Source: Misgurnus anguillicaudatus (taxonomy: Eukaryota > Chordata > Actinopteri > Cypriniformes > Cobitidae). From it: 64,000 nt of DNA. Shown here piece after piece: positions 49,030 through 61,362 of this stretch. The notes beneath the pieces were generated by a model. It had not been told where the DNA came from. It searched no databases and saw only the letters and a list, made by a program, of their open reading frames with translations. The stretch spans positions 11,289,001 through 11,353,000 of the forward strand of contig NC_073359.2 in the NCBI RefSeq assembly GCF_027580225.2. The letters are read 5' to 3'. The position numbers were made by a program, and so were the translations under genes. Within the stretch, counting starts at the first letter, position 1. The number at the start of each line of letters is the position of its first letter.

Positions 49030-49858
49030 ATAATTTAAGGAATCAAATTACCTTTGCGTTACTATTGCAATGCTCTTCAAACCGAACTACAGATGTGTAA
49101 AATACGCATTTAACTTTGCTATGGTTTGGATGCCGTATCAAATGCGTTTAACTTTTAATTTCACATGAAATATTTAGCAATTCACTGAAATATACATTTC
49201 TGCTGGAGAGATTTCTGATGAAGGCTTAGCAGAGTTTATTAATAGTGTAAATGTCTCACTACTGCACAACCAAGGAACTAATTTGTTCTTTTCACAGATG
49301 ACACAAAAATCCTATTGATTCTCCTTGAACAGCTAATACAAGGTTTTCACTACATTTACATAGAAGCATTGAAGTGTCTATGTAAGACCCTTATAAAAAG
49401 GTAGCACTATATAATGTCACAGATATAATACTTTTCATTTCTGACGGATTTTGTTCAAAGTCAAGAGTTAAGAACGCACGGCATTTATGTCATGTTTCTG
49501 TGCCGAAAAATATTCTGACATCTGGGAAGTCTGTCGTAGCCGTGCATTAAAACCCCAGGAATTCCCATTCTGTCAAACGGCATATAGATTACATTTGTAG
49601 CTTATCCCAGTTCTGACTTCAACATTGGACTGATTTAATGGAAATCGTGTTCGGTACATTTGTGGCCATGTACGTGGCAGAGGTGGGAATTAAATGGCAA
49701 TGTTTAAAAAATGCTCACGATACAAGTTTACATCAACGTCAAGATCTATTTGGATTAGACTTCTGCATTAATAATTTTTTTATTTTATTCCAATTCAGGA
49801 TTTTTGTCTAACAGAAATAATTTGGTTTGCGTTGACCATTTTTTCATCTTACAGACTT

Positions 49859-50657
49859 GGGTGATTCTCACGAAATCCAGACTACTGAAAAGGTGTCCAG
49901 CATCAGATTTTTTTTAAAAGCTATTGAAGCCATTTTTTGGCACATATAAGATTAAGGTCTGAACTTACTATAACCATTATTTTTAGAGGATTAAAAAAAA
50001 ATATATCATTACCGCAACATGATATTACACAATATATGTGCATTTACAAACTCATGTTTCGGTAATGAGAACTAAAAAGTTGTCTAGGCACTATGACAAA
50101 CAGAATTTCAACTTTTATCCGGAGAGAAAAATAAGAACTGCTTACCTGGTAGCCATCTTGAGTGTCACAGTCAATTATGTCCCTTCCAACAAATCTTTTT
50201 TTTTTGAAAATGTTAGTTCCTTGAGGGCTTAATCAATGATTGAAAATTGTTGCGGAGGATGAGAAAATTTTTCTTGGACACATTTGTATACCTTATTATT
50301 GTCTCTACATTTACCAATGATCACCAAATACCACATGTTTCTTTACTGTAAATGTTTATAGTATAACATGCACATATAGTATAACATTTATTTATTAGAT
50401 TTTTTAATTATAAATATTTCCATGTTAAAGAGCACAAATCCATTCATGGACACGTTGCGGTAATGAAAATTTTCCCATTAAATGTGGAAAAAACAACAAA
50501 ATTGTTTTGTATGATGTCATTTAAAATTATGTGCAAAATAGTACATGAAGAGATGTTTGTAACTGCATGCTTCTTATTTTGACACTCTTACTTTGCATTT
50601 ATTTTTTTATCAAAATGTTTCATGACACCTCATAAGTCTAATTTGCGAGAATCACCC
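49859..50657 (+). mobile_element. GGGTGATTCTC element, copy 1, 4-bp duplication ACTT
   Basis: Starts GGGTGATTCTCACGAAATCC, ends TTGCGAGAATCACCC. ACTT lies at 49855-49858 and 50658-50661. 799 bp. Internal TACCGCAACATGATATTACA and ACTCATGTTTCGGTAATGAG. No transposase ORF. Confidence 0.85.
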
Positions 50658-51219
50658 ACTTGTTCTTAATACTCACAATTATGATTTTTGGTCCCCCATA
50701 AATATAATTGTGAAACATTTATCAAAAACCTTTAATGTTTATTTCAGATATAGCTACTTTAACAGTCAATGTGATAATGGCACTTGCTCATTTTCCTCCT
50801 CTCTGTACCGCACTGCAGTTCACTTCGGTTTTTAGCTGAATGAATCCCTGTAAATCCAAATGTGTCAAAATCTGCCATATGGTTTCGCTTTTTTTTTCCT
50901 GTCTTCCTCTCATGTGATACGCTGTGATTTGTTTGCCATTAAACCCCCCTCATTCGCTGTGACCGATATGGGCTTAGATTATGAGCTCAACATGGGATTC
51001 CCTGAAAGCATGCATGGGGATTTTAAAGGAAATGTTAGAAAGCTGATGTGCTTTGCTTTTTAATGTGTAACAAAAAATATTTTTAGTACTAGCCTAATAC
51101 TTTAGGTAGGTTTTTGTATCTCATGTATGTTGGACACAATGATACATGACCTATAGACCCATTCAAGGTTTGTAAAATGTTAAGTTTTATGATGTTTTAT
51201 GTCATACATTTTCTTGGAA

Positions 51220-51292
51220 GGGGGGGCCGCAAAGGGATGCTTCGTACAGAAGAGGCGCTGCACGCCAAAAAACTTTGAGAACCACTGAATTA
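51220..51292. repeat. Right end of a CAATGGTTCTCAAAC-type hAT-like element
   Basis: GGGGGGCCGC.. GCACGCCAAAAAACTTTGAGAACCACTG, like 37365-37437. Left part not found nearby. Confidence 0.6.
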
Positions 51293-51419
51293 ACCCACTT
51301 GTTAAAATCCGTTCTTGTGAGATCAGGCCGTCAATCTGTCCTCACCTATACGCTTAAAATCCATCAGTCAATCGTTGAAATCAAGTCATGTATATTTAGT
51401 TTATAATCTGTGCTATATG

Positions 51420-51740
51420 TTTCATTACTTTTCCCCAGCATCTCAGTTTTGCATCCATGTGTAAATCACATAACGGCCCTTTAACCAGCTGAAATCTCAT
51501 ATCAGTTACATGACCCTGTGTTTCCTGAAGATGATTTTATACACTGGTGATCTGGTGATTAATGTCCTCGGGGTCTTTGTGCTATTAAATGAAGATTAAT
51601 CCGCGGGTCCTGATGTGTAGCACCATTGTTAAATAGCTGGCACTAATTAAATTTTTATGATTTGGAAAACCCTGAATTATTATGAAACTATTTCCTCTCT
51701 CTTAATTTGAATATTATTGGTTTAAAATGGCAAGCGTTTT
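51420..51740. promoter_or_regulatory. Candidate conserved non-coding element in lcor intron
   Basis: Repeat-free block with homeodomain-like motifs (GAAGATTAATCC, CACTAATTAAATTT) in balanced-composition DNA. Conservation itself cannot be seen from one sequence; suggestion only. Confidence 0.25.
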
Positions 51741-52322
51741 AGGGATTTACATACAGTTCCTTGCAGTGCTTATTATCTCTTTAGTAGCGTTATTACTTTT
51801 GTCAGTGTTTTCAAACTCTTACCGAGCCAGACCGAATGTTATTATAAACTCCATAGCCTATGGTAATATTTGCATATGAAGTATACATTTTTTTAGAGTT
51901 TAAACTATGTAAAACCTTTACTCATAAATCATATGAAAACTCACAAAACTATAGACTTGATGATATTATGCTATGTGCAGAAGTAGGACATTTGTGTGGT
52001 TGCTTGCTTGGTACATCTTGGGTTTCTTTGCACTCTTAAAACATTTCCTAATCTTTTTGAGTTGATATATTAGGTTTGGCACATTTATTGGAAAGCTCAT
52101 TTTGTGGGAGTGTTTTTGAATAGATATCACACCACTTGCATGGTACAGATGTAGACCACACATTCGGAAATATAAAGGTAAAAAAGCTGTCTGGCACTTT
52201 GAATGGGTCCTAATATTTGCCATTAAGCTACAGATCTGTACATTCGAGGTACTGATATGTTCCTTTGAGGTATTAAGTACAAATGTGTACCTTTTGAAAG
52301 GGTAATGCCCCAGCTTTTGTTG

Positions 52323-52810
52323 TTAAAGGAATAGTCTACTCATTTTCAATATTAAAATATGTTATTACCTTAACTAAGAATTGTTGATACATCCCTCTAT
52401 CATCTGTGTGCGTGCACGTAAGCGCTGGAGCGCGCTGCGACGCTTCGATAGCATTTAGCTTAGCCCCATTCATTCAATGGTACCATTTAGAGATAAAGTT
52501 AGAAGTGACCAAACACATCAACGTTTTTCCTATTTAAGACGAGTAGTTATACGAGCAAGTTTGGTGGTACAAAATAAAACGTAGCGCTTTTCTAAGCGGA
52601 TTTAAAAGATGAACTATATTGTATGGCGCAATAGCACCCTTGGGAGCACCTCGACTCGGCGCAGTAACACCCTCCCTCTCCCATTATGAGAGTGAGAAGG
52701 GGAGCGGATTTTTCAGGCGAGTCGAAGTACTCCCAAAAGTGCTATCACGCCATAAAATATAGTTCCTCTTTTAAATCCGCTTAGAAAAGTGCTACGTTAC
52801 GTGCTAGGTT
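52323..52810 (+). mobile_element. Long palindromic TTAA MITE (AATAGTCTACTC), copy 2, truncated
   Basis: TTAAAGGAATAGTCTACTCA onward, colinear with 31813-31979 then 32768 on. It carries the uninterrupted ACCATTTAGAGATAAAG. The right arm stops near 52800. Confidence 0.85.
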
Positions 52811-52910
52811 ACAGGTGAAGCAGCTCTTTACGCCTTCTAAGTCTCATAATCGGTGCTCATTTATATCCAAGAGACTCAATAATAATCGTTTACATTTCAA
52901 TTCTTTGAAT

Positions 52911-53347
52911 TGGGGATGCACCGATAGGTTTTGGGCCGATACCGATTTAAACAGACAACTTCTGGCCGATACCGATATATTAAACACTTGTATACAATAC
53001 TATACAGTTGGTCTATTGCTAGTTTATTTCTGCATCAAATTATTTTTACTGAACATGGATTGAATCTAATTAACATTCAACTGACCAACATAATAAGAGA
53101 GGCACAAATTAAGCTAAAACAAATATAATAAGACAGCATGACAACCTTCAAAGGTGGTTTTAGCTATTCAGCATTTATTTTATTAACAACATTAACTCAT
53201 TTTTTACATATAATGGATTTCTTTATGCAGTGAATTAATAAACAATCGGTATCGGCCTTTCTCGTGCTATTGCCGATATGCCGATGGTTTCAAATTCATC
53301 AAATATCGGCCGATTAATATCGGTGGCGATACATTGGTGCATCACTA
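52911..53347. mobile_element. hAT-like element (GGGATGCACCGATA ends), 8-bp duplication
   Basis: TGGGGATGCACCGATAGG at left, ACATTGGTGCATCACTA at right, with TATCGGCCGAT subterminals. Flanks CTTTGAAT (52903-52910) and CTTTAAAT (53348-53355) match at 7 of 8. Confidence 0.82.
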
Positions 53348-53456
53348 CTTTAAATATTTCATATTTAAAAGCGTTTTTGTGCTGCTGCGCATCCATGTGT
53401 GTAATAAGCAAACTCGCTTTGTCGTCCCGTTTATAGGCGCATATTTCTAACGCACT

Positions 53457-53990
53457 CATTAAATAACAAAAACACTATTGTGCCATTGACTTTAGACTTT
53501 AGACCAGGTTTTTGTTGGTCAATGGCGTAGTCTATTTTAGTTGCCTTAAAATATCAACGCTCCAACAATGCGCCTGAACACATCTTGTTTTTAGACCAGA
53601 ACACCCATGGGCGCAACAATGGGCGCAAATGCATTTGCTATTTAAACAACGTGGTGCAAAACGTGAAAATGATAATTGCGCCGAGTTGAAACTAGCAAAA
53701 TACACTTGCTTCGTGCTCATTTAATAACAAAAACACTATTATGCCTTAGACTTTAGACCAGGTTTTAGTTGATCAATGGCGTAGTCTATTTTAGTTGCCT
53801 CAAAATAGCAACGCGTCAACAATGCGTCTGAACACACCTCATTTTCAGAACAGAACGCCCATGGGCGCAACGTTGGGCGCAAATGCATTTGCTATTTAAA
53901 CAAAGTGGCGCTAAACGTAAAAACGATAATTGCGCTGGGTTGAAACTAGCAAAAGACACTTGCGTCGCGCATTGCGCTGGGTGTATGATA
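53457..53990. repeat. Two-copy tandem repeat, ~263-bp period
   Basis: CATTAAATAACAAAAACACT at 53456 and CATTTAATAACAAAAACACT at 53719. Each unit holds CCCATGGGCGCAAC and ATGGCGTAGTCTATTTTAGT. The right edge continues TGCGCTGGGTGTATGATAGG. Confidence 0.85.
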
Positions 53991-55112
53991 GGGCCCATGG
54001 TCTACAACTGTTAAAAAAACAACTTTTTAAAATACATAGTTTTCAATCTCTCACTTATTTTCCAGCAGTCTGATGAAACCAGTTGTATTAAATATAGGCA
54101 GTTTAAATTCGCAGTGAAAATGCACTAAATATATCAACTGATTTAATCTTGATTCATTAAAGAGTGGCAAAACTCTCAAGAATTTTAACACAATTATATT
54201 TTGTACACTAAAATGTATCACGTGAAAACCTGTAAAGTGAAAACCTTGTTAACTTTTTTTAATTGGCATTTAGCAGCAATAATCACAAACCTCTTCTGTA
54301 ATCAAAGTCGCAGAGAAAATTGTAAATTGGCATTTACAGCAAAATACAAAGACATACATTAATGCGTAATGCATATTTATAATAAATCTTACATTCAAAT
54401 GAGCAGTACAACCACAAGCAGATGGTGAAAACTTCTCAAACATGTCAAATAAATGTTAAAATTGAAAAGTATGTTTATAGACCTACCTGTTGCAAAACTA
54501 ACTTGTGTACCCTGATAAGACGAAGCCTTGTCTCTAAAAATGTTCAATCTTTAACATTAAAGCTACATTAAACTGTATTAAAGGTAGATAAAATAATACA
54601 TAAGGTATTTGAAAGACAATGTAAGTATTAATATACATAGACGTGCAGTCAGAGAAGATACCTGAAGATCACAGACAGTTTCTTGCGATGCAGATTATAA
54701 ATGTGACAAGTGCTATAAATGGTTTGTTTTAATAGGTCTCTTTTTATTAGACAAACACTTTTATTGCTGCTAATGTCTTTCATGTCTAAGGTGTTGTATT
54801 AACAGAGTTTCAAAACTATCTCTCCAGTGGTGCATGCTTTAGTGATAATAAATTCATTAAAATAGTTTTCTCGCAGATTGCTTGTTGCACAGACCTGTGA
54901 TGCCATTCACGAGTTGAATTAATGCTTTCCAACTTTTAATAGGTGCACGCAGCAGCCCAAGTTAAGAAGTAGGCAAGAATTGCGGCACCTTTATACGCAA
55001 CCCACTGCGCGTTTAAACTGAGAGAAAAAGAGAGTACATGGTAGTGAATATTATGAAAAACAGTTGGAAAGACAAACATGTTTATATGATAATGTGTGGA
55101 TCAACCTTCAAG

Positions 55113-55268
55113 TGCTCCTGTATAGCTTAGTGGTAGAGCATTGCGTTAACAGCAGTGCAAAAGGTCATGGGTTCAAACCCAGGGAACACACGTTGATAAA
55201 AAGTATATCTTGTGATGCACTGTAATTCGCTTTGATTAAAAGCGTCTGCAAATGCATAAATGTAAATG
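55113..55268 (+). mobile_element. tRNA-derived SINE
   Basis: RNA polymerase III boxes: A box TAGCTTAGTGG at 55123-55133 and B box GGTTCAAACCC at 55170-55180, then the tail CTTTGATTAAAAGCGTCTGC and AAATGCATAAATGTAAATG shared by fish SINEs. Confidence 0.88.
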
Positions 55269-55426
55269 ATGTAAAATTTATAGTGAATAAATGTTTACAG
55301 AAAAATGTTGCTGCAGAAATGTTTAAAACATGCCGAAATTCAAGCTGTGATACATTTATAAATGAGAAGGGATGTTTTTAAACATTAATTTTATGAATGT
55401 TATGTTACGATAATATGGATAATAGG

Positions 55427-56166
55427 TAGGGGTGTAACAATACATCGATTTTATTTCTAACGATCCGATGCATCGATTCCACACATAATAAAATCGATTT
55501 GAGGTGTCTTTATTATAGGGATGCACGATATATCGGCCGACATATCGTTATCGGCCGATAACTGCTTATTTTTAATATTAACGGTTATCGGTCTGATAGC
55601 AAAATTAGGCCGATAAATGAAAGCCGATAAATTATGGATTATTTTGGTTTGTTGAACCACTTCACTTGCTCATTGCTGGCCATGTGGAGTTTTGATTGGT
55701 GCTTTCTGTGACATAGCACGAAGATGACACGTGTTGCGAGCTTAAGAAAAGTATGCTAGTCTAGAGCAAAGAAAAGATGTCCGCGGTCTGCAAGTTTTTC
55801 ATTGTGAAAATAATATGAATATTTATGGGCCTATATATATCGGTTATCGGCCCCCAAATTTAAAGAGTTATCGTTATCGGCCAAAATTTCCATATCGGTG
55901 AATCCCTACTTTATTAATATTTTTGTTAGTTTGTTGTTGTAAATGTTCCAATTGGGACAGAGATTGTGCTATTTTCAAAGAGTTTAATTAAATATTCATG
56001 TTATATATTTTGGTTGCATTTGTAAGTAAAAATGTAACTGCTTAACTAGGCACGTAATATAAAATATAGATAAATTAACCGAATTGGATTTAATCGCGAT
56101 CGCATTGCTGGTGGAGAAAATCGATTTTGTATCGAATCGTAATGAACTGTTTCATTTACACCCCTA
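55427..56166. mobile_element. hAT-type element (TAGGGGTGTAAC ends), duplication ATAATAGG
   Basis: TAGGGGTGTAACAATACATC at left, TTTCATTTACACCCCTA at right. ATAATAGG lies at 55419-55426 and 56167-56174. Interrupted by a second hAT-type element at 55516. Confidence 0.9.
55516..55908. mobile_element. Nested hAT-type element (TAGGGATGCACGATATATCG), duplication CTTTATTA
   Basis: Ends with CATATCGGTGAATCCCTA. CTTTATTA lies at 55508-55515 and 55909-55916. 393 bp, rich in TTATCGGCC/GGCCGATAA subterminals. Confidence 0.9.
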
Positions 56167-56175
56167 ATAATAGGT

Positions 56176-56389
56176 ACACTGTAAAAAATAATTTGCTGCC
56201 TTAAAATTTTTTGTTGAATCAACTCAGATTTACAAGTCATTTCAACTTACTATTATTTATCTTGACTAGAGATGACTTTTCTCAACTATATTTTATAAGT
56301 TGTGACAACTCATCTTTGTTGACATGACTTGTAAATCTGAGTTGATTTAACAAAAAATTTTAAGGCAGCAAAGTATTTTTTACAGTGTA
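56176..56389. mobile_element. MITE with ACACTGTAAAA ends, copy 2
   Basis: ACACTGTAAAAAATAATTTG to AAGTATTTTTTACAGTGTA, with AAAATTTTTTGTTGAATCAA arms; begins 2 bp after the target duplication of the preceding hAT element. Confidence 0.82.
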
Positions 56390-56413
56390 GGAAACCATTA
56401 GGGCTGCAAGATT

Positions 56414-57391
56414 AAGGTTGCAAAAGGGTGAGACGTTTCCAGTAAATTTCCAGAAACTTTCCATGGGAACTTAATCTGCATATGCATATTCTAAATTAAA
56501 TGTTTTTTATGGAAATTTATAGGAATTATATCATATACAAACATGACCAGTGTCATAGAGAATGAGACGTGGTCTGGGAACCACATGCTCATTTTCTCGT
56601 ATTTGAGGCATGGTTTACGAATGACGTCGTCATTGTCTTGCTGCCCGCTCCCCGTGCTGTGGATCCCTATTTCAGGGAAAAATTTGGTCCATGGTTTTTG
56701 TATTACCTAATACCTTGCATGCATGTCTTAGCCTGGGTTTCCCCATGCTGCCTTGCGCGCAATTTTATTCACGCTCCAAGTCTAGCATGGGGAATCCCAG
56801 GCTAAGACATGCATGCAAGGTAATACAAATTTTGAAGAATCTTGATACTTGCGCTTATCAAGCCGTGGATTTATTTAATGAAAAATCCTACTAATATTAA
56901 TGATTTCTGAAGGATTTTTGGTTAAATAAATGCAATAAGAGACATTAAAAAATAGTCATGTGTCCAAACTTTTGGGTGTACAGTAATTCTGTATGATAAG
57001 CAGAATGTAGAAGAAAGCGCATCACAGCTTGAGCTAGCTATGATAGCTAGCCTCATAAATTTTCAATGAAATAGTGCTAGCTTACATTTAGATATCTGAT
57101 TTACTAGTTTCAAGAATTTTTCTTTGCATGTTATGGGAGAATGCAAGTGCATGCAGGGGGTGTGGCCTCAATGGCCCTTCAGTAAGCAGTGTGCTGTGTG
57201 CATGTGACTGAGAAATGTGAAGAATAGAAATTGCATTAAATCTTGTTTTTAATTTTTTTTGCGGCACAGTTCTTTTTTTAACTACATTTAGAGTTCCCTG
57301 TTATAGCATTTTTTTCAAATTCCCAGTTTATTCCCATTAATTCCCATAGAAAGTTTCCAGCCTTAAAAATTCCCAGATTTTTAAAACCCTA
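56414..57391. mobile_element. hAT-like element with AAGGTTGCAAAAGGGTG / AAAACCCT ends
   Basis: Subterminal TTTCCAGAAACTTTCCATGG at left and CATAGAAAGTTTCCAGCC at right. A remnant of the same family lies near 46830-46880. Boundaries approximate. Confidence 0.5.
56701..56825. mobile_element. Nested palindromic MITE
   Basis: Arms TACCTTGCATGCATGTCTTA..GCCTGGG and CCCAGGCTAAGACATGCATG..CAAGGTA. 125-bp hairpin. Confidence 0.75.
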
Positions 57392-57590
57392 TGCAAGATA
57401 CATTTTCTTTTCGAAATAGCTCAAATGTGCATATCGCAATACACACACTGCAATTGTTTGCAATAACGAAACGATTTTAATACTAGTTATGTCAAAGTCA
57501 AAAGTTTTAGGTCGAAAGATAGCAGAGAGACTGGTGAGATTGTTGTTGTTATATAATTTTTTTATGTTTATTGAAATTTATTTTACACAC

Positions 57591-58034
57591 TTAAAGGGGA
57601 CATATCATGAAAATTTGACTGTTTTCTTGTTTAAGTGATATAATTGGGTCCCCAGTGCTTCTATTAACCTAGAAAATGTGAAAAAAAGATCAACCCACTA
57701 ACTTAGTTTTGGTAAACCATTCTCTACAAGCATGCGAAAAAATAGGTAATTGAAATTTGGCTCCCCTTGTGATGTCAGAAGGGAATGATACCGCCCCTTA
57801 ATCTGCACTATCCAACCACAGCACTGCCATTTAGTGCAGAGATCAGCTCATTTGCATTTTAAAGGACACACCCAAAAACCGCACATTTTTGCTCATATCT
57901 ACAAAGTGGCCATTTTTACATGCTATAGATAACTTATTATATGATATTTTGAGCTAAAACTTCACATATGTACTCTGGCGACACCAAAGATTTATTTGAC
58001 TTCTTAAAAAAGCCTTGTGAAATGTCCCCTTTAA
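57591..58034 (+). mobile_element. AAAGGGGACATATCATG-family MITE, copy c
   Basis: TTAAAGGGGACATATCATGA to GTGAAATGTCCCCTTTAA. Best preserved copy, 444 bp. Confidence 0.88.
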
Positions 58035-59652
58035 AGCATTATCATATCACAAATTGTATATCGCATCATATGCGCTGTTTGAGACCATTGTATCCATATA
58101 GATCATAACATGGTGGATTAAAAGTTGTATGATACAACGATGTAAAGTGTAGTAGCACGATAACAGCACAATACCACAACAAACAGCACTGCAATGCTTT
58201 TAAATGCATTTTTGGCCTTCAAGTGTCATTAGTTTTGTTTCTATATCATGACATATAGGCCTATAAGCACTAAGAATGTTTTAATGGCATCTCTAATGCA
58301 TTTTTGCAAATTAAATTTGATTCATAGTTGGTTCGCTCATTCGTATTTGTTTATGAATTCCCACTTAAGTACATCAAAGTCTGAATCTGTCACTAAACAC
58401 TTGCAGTGTCCATATATATATTTCATTTAAGACATGTAAATGGTTAGTTTTACTTTTCTCGTGTGTTCATTATTTTGCCAAACTCTATGCTGTTATGTGC
58501 TTACATACTTTTTTCTTTATTTCTTAATATGTTAGCTAGATCCCATAACCTTTACAGATAAACAGCCAGGCAGATCTAAAGAGAAACTCGGGTTAAAAAC
58601 AGCGTCAATGCTGAATGTGAAGTACTCAACTAATAACATGCACATAGCGCAAGATGATACAAGGCCAAACCTTTTTGTAAAGGGCTTTCAATATCTGATT
58701 GTTGTTTCCGTAAGCTATTAAAAAAAGAGGGAAAAAATCATTCATTCAACGAATTTTACTAGAGATGTACTACAGATGTTATGTGGGTTTACTTGGAGCC
58801 CTCCACATCACTTTGGCATGCGCCCGCGTTGAAAATAAACCATTTGGCTATTTCACAAACGCAGAGCACCTTTCAAACAGAGTATTGTTGTATATTGATC
58901 CAAGCCTTCTTCAAAATAAAGGATTTTTGAAAGCACAGTAAATGAATGGGCGACACAATGTACAGTATGGATGGCTCCGCCATATGATGTTTTTTGGAAG
59001 CATAACTCTAAAAATAATCTTCTTTACAGTAGACTCAAATCCAGAGATTTACTTTAACCTAATGCTGTACATTTGGTACTTAATGTCCAAGAAGACATTG
59101 CTTTTGTTAATCGCCACCATCAAAAGCTTAAAAATTGCCTGTCGTAGTTCTTTTCACAATGAATAGTACCCATACAATATGTGCGTTAATTGTGGTTGGT
59201 GACCTAAAAGGTCCTACTGTCCAGTGGCAACATTCGTGTGTTACGTTTTATTGGCCGTATGTTTACGCAGCTATATTTTTACATTATTTTTTTAACGTTA
59301 AATCTAGGTCAAGAGGGGCCCAAATGACATTGTTTGACCTGTTATTCAAATGGCACATCTGCAGTCGAAATGTTCTTGTTGGGATTAAAGATAGCAAAAT
59401 GTTATTGATGCAGGATGCACGTTTTTATGTGGTCTGTGTGCAGGAGCTTGTACCTAGTTGCGTAAATAATCGTGCACTTTTTTTGTATTTCCGGAATTTC
59501 GAAAATCTTTCAGGTAATAAGAAAAATCTGATAAAGAAGACAAAGGTTGCTTTTATGTTCGGTTTAAAGATACAGGGCATAATCTTTCTGATCTTCTGTT
59601 TACTAGGTTAGTCCAGCATGCTATCATATTCAGTCTTGTTTTTGGATAATAG
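58035..59652. other. Repeat-poor intronic DNA
   Basis: 1.6 kb. A 158-codon open frame at 59135-59611 has no recognisable family features. Nothing supported. Confidence 0.45.
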
Positions 59653-59935
59653 TTAAAGGGATAGTTCACCCAAAAATAAAAATTCTGTCATCATTTGTTC
59701 TATTAAACAAAGGAAGATATTTTGAGGAATGTCTATAACCAAATTCTTTCTGAGCACCATTGACTTTCATAGTAGTATTTTGTCCTATTATAGAAGTGAG
59801 TGGTGCCTGTGTTTGATTACAAATATCTTTCTTTGTGTTCAGCAGAACGAAAAAAAATTATACTGGTTTGTAACAACATAAGAGTGTTTACAATATTTTC
59901 AGTTTTGGGTGAACCATCCCTTTAAGGCCAGATTA
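59653..59935. mobile_element. TTAA-flanked MITE, GGGATAGTTCACCC family, copy 2
   Basis: TTAAAGGGATAGTTCACCCA to GGGTGAACCATCCCTTTAA, 283 bp. Confidence 0.88.
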
Positions 59936-60449
59936 CTTTTCTGTTATTTTTAATGATACACAAGGTCTAACTTTAGAGTTTTAGAGATTGGTGATAATAA
60001 TAATTATATGAAAAACATGAACCTTGATTAGTGATACACTATATAACCCACGCCGAAAAATCTGTGATACTTGACCCCTTTAAGAATTTGATTGCTGCTG
60101 ATTGGCTAATTAATAGAAGTGGTAGGATTTTGACAAAATTGCTGATTGGCTGATTATTAGATGTCATTCTGCCAAGTCAGTTAGTTCTAAAATAGGGCTG
60201 CATAACGATTAATCGCAACTAATCATTTGCAGAATAAAAGTTTTTGTTTACATCATATATGTGTGTGTACTGTGTATAATAGTTCTGTACAAATAAATAC
60301 ACACACACACACACACACACACACACGCGCGCGAGCGAATGTATAATTTTTATAAAACAATATATTTATATATAAATATGAATACTTAATATATAAATAT
60401 ATTTTTTCTTAAAATTATACATGCATTTGTGTGTTTATTTCCACAGAAT

Positions 60450-61255
60450 TAGAGCTGTCAATTGATTAATCGCGATTAATCGCATTTTAAAAACAGTTTG
60501 TGTTTGCATAATATATGTGCGTATTGTGAGCAATTATTATGTATATAAAAATACACGTGTACAGGTATTATTTGGGAAACAATTTATATATGTATAATTT
60601 CTAAAAAGACATGTATGAAGAGTTTCGTTGTTTGGTTGTGTATTCCAATTAATATCAATTCAACTGCAGTTGGTTTGTTTTGATTTAAACCTTCATAACT
60701 TAAGAAAAAATACAGCTAAGTAGCACCATATAGACGGTTTCATCAGACTCACGTGATACACGTCTGGATCCGAACCTTACTTCCGGTTTCGTTTTTTAAT
60801 GGTCTGACTAGTTGCTAAACTGATCTCTTGAACAAATGCCTCGTCGAAAATAACAAATGTTTTGGTTTCCTAGGTAATCTATGTGTTTTTTTTTGCTTGT
60901 TATATAAATAAACTATGTTTAAAGAACTTTGCTGTTATTTTTTTTTAGCGGAGTTTACCAGAAGTTACGTGCGGACCGCGACAGCTGCTTGTTTATGTTG
61001 TTACTGCTGAAACAGTCTATAACAAAATAATAACATAATAATAAACATGTTTTGACCAAAATAATAAAAATAGATTTATCTCGTTTTGCAACGAAACTCT
61101 TAATATACATTTAAATGAGTCTTAAATACATATATGCTTGTATGTTTGTATTTATATGTACTAAATAATTACACACAGTGCACACACACATATATTATGC
61201 AAAATCAAACTTTTATTTTGAATGCGATTAATCGCGATTAATCGTTTGACAGCTA
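60450..61255. mobile_element. Second layer: TAGAGCTGTCAA / GATTAATCGC element
   Basis: TAGAGCTGTCAATTGATTAA at left, TTAATCGTTTGACAGCTA at right; inner arms TTTGTGTTTGCATAATATAT and complement. Confidence 0.75.
60611..61103. mobile_element. Third layer: TGAAGAGTTTCGTTG element
   Basis: TGAAGAGTTTCGTTG at left and CAACGAAACTCTT at right, similar in layout to the GAAGAGTTTGG family. Contains 60735-61017, which matches 31440-31735 in reverse. Confidence 0.65.
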
Positions 61256-61362
61256 TACAAAGAATTATTATACACAGTACACACACATATATGAAGTAAA
61301 CAAAAACATTTATTTTGCAAATGATTAGTTGCGATTATTCGTTATGCAGCCCGATTCTAAAA

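Larger units (their letters stand above)
60193..61354. mobile_element. hAT-type element (TAGGGCTGCATAACG ends), duplication TTCTAAAA
   Basis: TAGGGCTGCATAACGATTAA at left, GATTATTCGTTATGCAGCCCGA at right. TTCTAAAA lies at 60185-60192 and 61355-61362. Contains a (CA)n run at 60299-60326 and two further nested layers. Confidence 0.88.

Noticed and set aside
55113..55190. Genuine tRNA gene
   Set aside because: The A and B boxes are there, but the flanking stem does not pair well and the SINE tail follows directly, so it is a tRNA-derived SINE.
59135..59611. 158-codon open frame in the lcor intron
   Set aside because: No domain, no plausible composition, no splice signals of note and many Cys/Phe/Leu runs as in random AT-rich reading.
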